Shown: piece by piece, positions 53,255 to 57,993 of the stretch | How the letters are laid out: the number at the start of each line of letters is the position of its first letter | How positions within the stretch are numbered: position 1 is the first letter of the stretch | Notes under the pieces: model-generated | Told to the model about the DNA's origin: nothing | Databases searched by the model: none | Seen by the model: the letters and a program-made list of their open reading frames with translations, nothing else | Assembly (NCBI GenBank): GCA_025062105.1 | Contig: JANXAQ010000236.1 | Span: 1 to 57,993, forward strand | Reading direction: 5' to 3' | Length of the DNA: 57,993 nt | Source of the DNA: Thermoguttaceae bacterium | GTDB taxonomy: Bacteria > Planctomycetota > Planctomycetia > Pirellulales > Thermoguttaceae | Position numbers and translations under genes: made by a program

Positions 53255-53708
53255 CGGATTTCTCCGTGTTGCTAATGGGATATTTCGCCTCCTAAAAAGG
53301 CTTCCTTGAAAGCGGTCTGGGACCGGCCGGCCCGGCGGGAAGAAGAGCTATTCTGTTCCGGGGCAATTCTACATATAGTGGCTAACTACCTAAAACCACA
53401 AAATATAGTACCCTATTTCGTTCCTCTTCTTCTCTTCGGGCCTCCTGAACTGTGGTCTTGGCCGCTGAGAGGGACTATAATAAGGACCTTTTAGAGGAGG
53501 TGGGCCCGACTATCCACCCTTGGCGGCGCCGGCTTGAAGAGGTTGTCCTCGAATGGGATTTTAATGTTTCCTGATATGTTTTGGGTGCTCCGGCGCCTGT
53601 AGGGATGGCCCTGTAAAATTGGACGGTCGCGGATTCTAGGGAATTCAGGAAGGTAAACTGTCTTTCCTGTACAAAGCCTTTTCGGCATAGCCTCTAAAAA
53701 GAACGAAT
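53255..53708. other. Spacer with a diverged family C copy
   Basis: About 53505-53695 keeps the outline of family C (GAGGTTGTCCTCGAATGGG and the GGAATTCAGGAAGGTAAAC block, ending GGCATAGCCTC) but is diverged and longer. No gene recognised. Confidence 0.45.
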
Positions 53709-53729
53709 CCCGGAAGAATTGCTTCCGGG
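53709..53729 (+). other. Perfect hairpin in the aroB leader
   Basis: CCCGGAAG and CTTCCGGG pair over eight bases with a five-base loop AATTG, 36 bp before the aroB start codon. No T-run follows, so it may modulate mRNA stability or translation. Confidence 0.5.
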
Positions 53730-53764
53730 CAAAACCATTCCTTGCTCAGGCAAAGGCGGAAGGG

Positions 53765-54895
53765 TTGTCGGGATTCCAGCGTCAAGAACATGAAGTCTAT
53801 GTGGCCTTAGGGCCACGCAGTTATACGATCCGGATTGGCCGGGGGCTTTTGGGCCAAGCTACCCACCACATCCGGACTGCCTGCCCGAACCTTTCCCGGG
53901 CAGTGGTAATTACAGATCGGAACGTTGAACCGCTGTATGCAGCGCCGTTGGCAGAGCAACTTCGCTCGGCTGGTATTGCGGCCAGTCTGCTGGTGGTCGA
54001 ACCGGGAGAAACCTCGAAAACCATTCAGGTGGCCACTTGGCTCTGGGAGCAACTGTTGGAGCAGGGAGCGGATCGAAAAACGCTGATCATAGCGGTTGGC
54101 GGCGGCATGGTGGGCGATTTGGCCGGTTTTGTCGCAGCTACCTATGCCCGAGGTATCCGTCTGTATCAGGTCCCCACCTCCCTTTTGGCCCAGGTGGACA
54201 GCTCTGTGGGGGGGAAAGTGGGGGTCGATCTGCCCAAAGCGAAAAATATGGTGGGTGCCTTTTGGCAGCCAATCGGAGTGCTGATCGACCCCGTCAGCTT
54301 GCAAACCCTGCCTGAGCGGGAATACATTTCCGGTTTGGCCGAAGTGGTCAAATACGCCATGATTCTGGACGCCGATTTCTTTGACCGGCTGGAACAGCAT
54401 GTAGAGGCTCTTCGGCAACGGGATGAAGAAGTTTTGAGTTGGGTGATTGCTCGTTGTTGTCGGCTCAAAGCCGATGTGGTCCAGCAGGACGAGCGGGAAG
54501 AGACGGGCCTTCGAGCCATCTTAAATTACGGACACACCTTTGCCCATGCTTTTGAGACGCTGACCGGTTACAGCCAGCTTTTGCATGGCGAGGCGGTGGC
54601 AATGGGTATGGAGTGTGCGGCATGGTTGGCCGTTCAGCTAGGCCGGCTGGAGCCGACAGCAGCAGCCCGCCAACGCCAACTTTTGTCGCAGCTCGGCTTG
54701 CCGATCCAGCCCCCGCTGATTGATCCAGAACGGACGCTGGAGATAATGCGGCATGATAAGAAGGCAATCCACGGTCAGCTTCGACTCGTCCTGCCTGACC
54801 GAATTGGGCATGTGGACTTAGTAGAAAACGTTCCTGCCGAACAAGTCCGAGCGGTACTCCAACGTAAGGACCAACCAAAGATCCCGCTCCAATAA
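53765..54895 (+). CDS. aroB: 3-dehydroquinate synthase
   Basis: A 376-residue 3-dehydroquinate synthase, which converts DAHP to 3-dehydroquinate, the second step of the shikimate pathway. The NAD-binding region is seen in DRKTLIIAVGGGMVGDLAGF and ATYARGI, substrate-binding residues in VPTSLLAQVDSSVGGKVGVD and KAKNMVGAF, and zinc-binding residues in EYISGLAEVVKYAMI (glutamate), NYGHTFAHAFE (histidine) and LLHGEAVAMGM (histidine). The length is normal. The only start in frame near the domain is TTG 53765, with AAAGG seven to eight bases upstream; an in-frame GTG at 53801 would leave off 12 residues. It stands alone, and a family A element starts 15 bp after the stop codon. Confidence 0.96.
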   Translation: MSGFQRQEHEVYVALGPRSYTIRIGRGLLGQATHHIRTACPNLSRAVVITDRNVEPLYAAPLAEQLRSAGIAASLLVVEPGETSKTIQVATWLWEQLLEQGADRKTLIIAVGGGMVGDLAGFVAATYARGIRLYQVPTSLLAQVDSSVGGKVGVDLPKAKNMVGAFWQPIGVLIDPVSLQTLPEREYISGLAEVVKYAMILDADFFDRLEQHVEALRQRDEEVLSWVIARCCRLKADVVQQDEREETGLRAILNYGHTFAHAFETLTGYSQLLHGEAVAMGMECAAWLAVQLGRLEPTAAARQRQLLSQLGLPIQPPLIDPERTLEIMRHDKKAIHGQLRLVLPDRIGHVDLVENVPAEQVRAVLQRKDQPKIPLQ

Positions 54896-54909
54896 CGATA
54901 CTTTCTTAA

Positions 54910-55058
54910 CCGGACTTTTCCCATGGTGGGCCTCTTGCCGAAACAGAAAAGCCCTGAGTCCTGAAGAGTTATTGGGCTTCGGACATTACGTGAACCAAAG
55001 CGGTTTTCGCCGTAGCTTTTAGAGGCAAAACAAGTTAGAAAACATGGCAAAAGTCCAG
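54910..55058. repeat. Family A element just past aroB, TSD CTTAA
   Basis: CCGGACTTTTCCCATGG to ACATGGCAAAAGTCCAG, flanked exactly by CTTAA at 54905-54909 and 55059-55063. It starts 15 bp after the aroB stop. Confidence 0.85.
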
Positions 55059-55062
55059 CTTA

Positions 55063-55434
55063 AAGGCTGTCCTGAAACGAGATGTTGGCGTTTTTCCACC
55101 CGTTTTGCCGTCTGATCGGTCCGGCCGACAAAAATTCGGTACACTATAGGCACCTGTGCATAATCCGGAACATATAGAGAATTTTATGAACTTTTGATCC
55201 GATAGGCTTTAATTATTGCCATTTAAACACCATATCATATGTATGGTGCTAACAGTGGTTGCAACCCAATATATAGGGCCAGTACCAGAGAGAACCAAAA
55301 TGGTATCAAATTGTCTCTCTCGAAGTATCCAGACTCCTTGAAATGATTGGTCTTAGGAAATTGGGTGGACAAAAGGAGGGTTCGACGTAACTCTTGGAGT
55401 CAAATTAACTTAGGAAAAAATAGCAAAAGTCGTG
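55063..55434. repeat. Fragments of families C, B and A
   Basis: 55063-55131 is the left part of a C copy (AAGGCTGTCCTGAAACG, GGTCCGGCCGAC). 55149-55338 is a worn B copy (GGCACCTGTGCATAATCC to GTATCCAGACTCC). 55348-55434 is the right half of a family A copy ending AATAGCAAAAGTCGTG. Confidence 0.7.
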
Positions 55435-55535
55435 CTAAAGGATTTGCTGATTTTGGAATCTTCCGGCAAAGCGATGCTTCCAACCTGGAAAATGCTTTTC
55501 AGAACAGCTCCTTAGTTAGAGAAGGCGGTGGTGGG

Positions 55536-57089
55536 ATGAACTATCGGCTCATTGCCCGGCTATTGGGGGGAATAGTGCTTTTGTTAGGGGCTTCGATGGC
55601 CTTGAGCCTGGTATGGGCGTTTCCGGCCTTTGGCCAGGTGGATACGGTCGAATGGAATGGGTTGCAGGGTTTATTGGGGGCGATGGCCGTTTGTGCGGGT
55701 GTGGGTGGCGGCTTGATGTGGTGGGGCCGATCGGCGGCTGGGCAACGTCTATTCCGCAAAGAAGCCTTAGCCGTCGTGGGACTCAGCTGGCTGTTGGCCA
55801 CCCTGCTGGGAGCCATTCCCTATTGGCTCAGCGGCACTTGCCGACAGCGAGATTCTCATGGCCAACCGGTCCGGATGGACCTATTTGATGGGCTGTTTGA
55901 ATCCGCCTCTGGCTTCAGCGGCACCGGTGCTAGTGTGCTATGCGATGTGGAAGACCCCCAGCTAGTACCCCGCTCTGTCCTTTTCTGGCGGTCCCAGACA
56001 CATTTTTTGGGCGGCCTGGGCATTGTGGTGCTATTTGTGGCGATTCTCGGGATGGGATCGGTAGGCAAAGCGCTGCTGACGGCCGAGGCCGCCAGTACTA
56101 CCCAGCAATCCATTCATGAACGAGCCCAACATGCCGCCTGGGCCTTCGCTTTCATCTTCATCGGATTAAATGCCCTGCTGACCGTTCTGCTGATGGTGCA
56201 GGGCGTATCGCTCTACCATGCCCTTTGCCATGCCTTTGGCACCGTGGCCACCGGCGGATTCAGCACATTTAATAACAGTATCGGCCACTTCCAAAATGCT
56301 ACCATCGAAATGACAATCGCCCTTTTTATGTTTCTGGGTTGTACCAATTTTACCCTCCTATATTTCTTCTTGATTGGCCAAGGTAAGAAAATCCTCCAAA
56401 ATACCGAATTTCGAGTCTACGTAGGTATCTTAGGGGCAGCCACGTTGGCAGTTGCCGTCTATAGCTGGAAAGCAGGTCCCTATACGAACCTGTTAGAGAG
56501 TCTTCGGTACAGCCTGTTTCAGGTGGTTTCTATCATGACCAACACTGGCTTTGGCACAGCCGATTTCGATCAGTGGAGCGGGTTTGCAAAAGGTGTGCTT
56601 TTGTTTCTCATGTATGTGGGCGGCTGCATGGGCAGTACCAGCTGCTCGGTGAAAGTGGTTCGGTATGTATTGTTGGCCAAAAGCCTTTGGCTTCAATTGG
56701 AACATGTGTTCCGTCCGAATGTCGTCCGGCAGATTCGGCTCAATGGTGAGCCGGTCGACTCGGAAGAAGTCCATAAGGTCCCCCTTTACTTCTGCCTGAT
56801 CGTAGCACTGTCTCTTGCCGCCTGGTTGATCTTACTGGCCGTGGAACCAGATGCCACTTGGACAGAGAGCGGACACAACCCCAGGGAAAAATTGGCCGAC
56901 TGCGCCAGTGCAGTAGCCGCTACAATCAACGGCGTCGGTCCGGGCATCGGACTGGTCGGAGTGATGACCAATTATGCCGCCTTGCAGGCCCCCTCCAAAC
57001 TGGTGCTCACCTTGCTAATGCTGCTGGGCCGACTGGAAGTCTTCCCGTTGATTTTGCTTCTGTTGCCCCGTTTTTGGAAACCTTCTTAA
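55536..57089 (+). CDS. trkH: TrkH-family potassium uptake protein
   Basis: A 517-residue integral membrane protein of the Trk/Ktr/HKT family, the potassium-translocating subunit that works with a cytoplasmic NAD-binding TrkA (not in the window). About ten to twelve hydrophobic helices are visible, starting with LIARLLGGIVLLLGASMAL. The four pore-loop repeats with the selectivity-filter glycines are seen as SASGFSGTGASV, FGTVATGGFST, MTNTGFGTADF and NGVGPGIGLVG. The length is normal. The open frame continues upstream into family A sequence to 55347, but no homologous residues lie there; I prefer ATG 55536 with GAAGG about ten bases upstream. A family A element is inserted exactly at the stop codon. 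Confidence 0.95.
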   Translation: MNYRLIARLLGGIVLLLGASMALSLVWAFPAFGQVDTVEWNGLQGLLGAMAVCAGVGGGLMWWGRSAAGQRLFRKEALAVVGLSWLLATLLGAIPYWLSGTCRQRDSHGQPVRMDLFDGLFESASGFSGTGASVLCDVEDPQLVPRSVLFWRSQTHFLGGLGIVVLFVAILGMGSVGKALLTAEAASTTQQSIHERAQHAAWAFAFIFIGLNALLTVLLMVQGVSLYHALCHAFGTVATGGFSTFNNSIGHFQNATIEMTIALFMFLGCTNFTLLYFFLIGQGKKILQNTEFRVYVGILGAATLAVAVYSWKAGPYTNLLESLRYSLFQVVSIMTNTGFGTADFDQWSGFAKGVLLFLMYVGGCMGSTSCSVKVVRYVLLAKSLWLQLEHVFRPNVVRQIRLNGEPVDSEEVHKVPLYFCLIVALSLAAWLILLAVEPDATWTESGHNPREKLADCASAVAATINGVGPGIGLVGVMTNYAALQAPSKLVLTLLMLLGRLEVFPLILLLLPRFWKPS

Positions 57090-57090
57090 C

Positions 57091-57236
57091 CTCGACTTTT
57101 GCCAATTTTCCTAACTGCTTTTTCCTCAGAAGGTAAGGCAGACCTTCTTTTTGTTCACACAACTGCCGCACTCTAGAAATTCCAAGCAGTTATGGCTTTC
57201 TTCTTTCGACAAGAGGCCAAAATGCCAAAAGTCGAG
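57091..57236. mobile_element. Family A element at the trkH stop codon, TSD TTAAC
   Basis: CTCGACTTTTGCCAATTTTC to AAATGCCAAAAGTCGAG, with the exact duplication TTAAC at 57086-57090 and 57237-57241. The left copy contains the TAA stop codon of trkH (57087-57089), so the insertion left the protein unchanged. Confidence 0.92.
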
Positions 57237-57267
57237 TTAACGGTCCTATTCCAGAGGGCTTTATTAG

Positions 57268-57415
57268 CCCGCAGTTTTGCAAATTTCCCTAACTCCCTTG
57301 GTCTCCAGCAGTTAGGGCGAAACTTTCTTTTGTTCACCCAATTTCCTCCCTCCAATAGTTATAAACAGTCGGAACTCCGTCCTTCCAAAGCAAGTCCCAA
57401 AAGGCAAAAGTCGAG
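57268..57415. repeat. Family A element, worn left end
   Basis: Begins CCCGCAGTTTTGCAAATTTC and ends CAAAAGGCAAAAGTCGAG. It is followed directly by a B copy. Confidence 0.75.
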
Positions 57416-57416
57416 A

Positions 57417-57556
57417 GGAACCTCTGCATAATTCAAAGAGGATATGTTTATACTATTTTGGCTTGTCCTCCTTTTACCCCAACCTATCGACTAGGAGAAC
57501 AGGAGAGCCTAGGAATCTAAAGGCCATGAGATTATGTTCAATATTTCCCAGAGGTT
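57417..57556. repeat. Family B element, internally deleted
   Basis: GGAACCTCTGCATAATTC to TTCCCAGAGGTTCC but only 140 bp, lacking part of the middle. Confidence 0.78.
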
Positions 57557-57580
57557 CCGAGATTATAGCTTTTTGGCTTA

Positions 57581-57902
57581 GAGGCTGTCTGAAATTGGAA
57601 TTTGGGCAGTTTCCAATGGGTTTTGGCCGCCCGGCTCTTAGCCTCCACGCTTCGTAAAAACAGGGATTTTGGCGATTCTGGAGCATTTAGAAAAGAACCC
57701 CCTTTCATCATAGGAACCTCTGCAAAATTCTGAACATCCAGTGAACTTTATGTACTTTTGATTCTCTCGCCGTTCCGTTCTCCTACCAGGCCCCCTACTA
57801 TCTATTGTGGGCTAGCAATGCTAGCGCTCCTATATGTTGTGTTACAGGAAGGATCAGCCAAAATGGTATAAAAATATCCCCTTTGAATTATGCAGAGGTT
57901 CC
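57581..57902. repeat. Family C element cut by a family B element
   Basis: 57581-57712 is the left part of a C copy (GAGGCTGTCTGAAATTGG). At 57713-57902 lies a complete B copy (GGAACCTCTGCAAAATTC to TTATGCAGAGGTTCC), after which the C right end is missing. Confidence 0.82.
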
Positions 57903-57993
57903 TTAAGGATGTTCTAATCGTTTGAAAATATTCGGGTTAGGGAATTCGCCGACCAAAGAAATCTCAAAGCCTAACTCTTTGAAATAACTGTAC
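57903..57993. repeat. Family A2 fragment at the window edge
   Basis: GGATGTTCTAATCGTTTG, then TTAGGGAATTCGCCG and CAAAGCCTAACTCTTTG match the right-hand two thirds of an A2 copy. It runs to the end of the window, so it is incomplete. Confidence 0.7.

Noticed and set aside
53807..54418. 203-codon minus-strand frame opposite aroB
   Set aside because: aroB is unmistakable on the plus strand; the antisense frame is a by-product of its codon bias.
55347..55535. Upstream extension of trkH to 55347
   Set aside because: The added 63 residues are translated from family A sequence and have no counterpart in TrkH proteins.

Overview
The window looks like a chromosomal segment of a planctomycete. The support is a TIGR03000-domain secreted protein (44985-45782), a BBP7-like outer-membrane barrel (27939-29423), two secreted sulfatases, PA14/PKD and GYF-domain secreted or membrane proteins, SBBP beta-propeller debris, and scattered housekeeping genes in short or single-gene units. 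I make no genus call. By my coordinates about 33 kb of 58 kb (roughly 57%) is coding, which is very low for a bacterium. I saw no rRNA, tRNA, CRISPR array or intact transposase.

Layout: yqgE (86-637, -); a 3.7 kb gene-poor stretch with a decayed SBBP gene; a primary-type sigma-70 factor (4382-6046); repeats; two unrecognised genes (7500-8204 +, 8755-9642 -); a YdiJ-like FAD/Fe-S oxidoreductase and folE (10581-14488, -); 3.2 kb of repeats; polA-coaE overlapping by 4 bp, then rho (17710-23536, +); repeats; ribH (+) facing aroH (-); repeats; the BBP7-like barrel; 2.8 kb of repeats; flgM-fur (+); repeats; a 75-aa small gene; a large solitary N6-adenine DNA methyltransferase (-); PA14/PKD protein and sulfatase (-); TIGR03000 protein and radical SAM enzyme (+); repeats; second sulfatase (-); GYF-domain membrane protein overlapping an SMP-30-like protein (+); aroB (+); trkH (+). 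Folate, riboflavin, coenzyme A, shikimate/chorismate, replication and transcription functions are therefore mixed with lineage-specific secreted proteins.

The outstanding feature is what fills the gaps. At least six families of short non-coding inverted-repeat elements (here A to F, about 90-450 bp) occur in dozens of copies, each family with its own terminal repeat and its own target-site duplication: A 5-7 bp, B 4 bp, C 3 bp of form TNA, D 9 bp, E 9 bp, F about 13 bp. Many are nested (A in B, B in A, B in B, D in B, and a three-level E-F-A nest) and the interrupted target can often be read straight across. They behave as MITEs moved in trans by transposases that are not in this window. The ends of C and D resemble IS5-family groups (IS1031-like and IS903-like).

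One family D copy sits inside a sulfatase gene, is 111 bp with a 9-bp duplication (120 bp together), and keeps the frame open, adding 37 codons between signal peptide and catalytic domain. Several family A copies begin within about 20 bp of stop codons, one duplicating the trkH stop codon itself.
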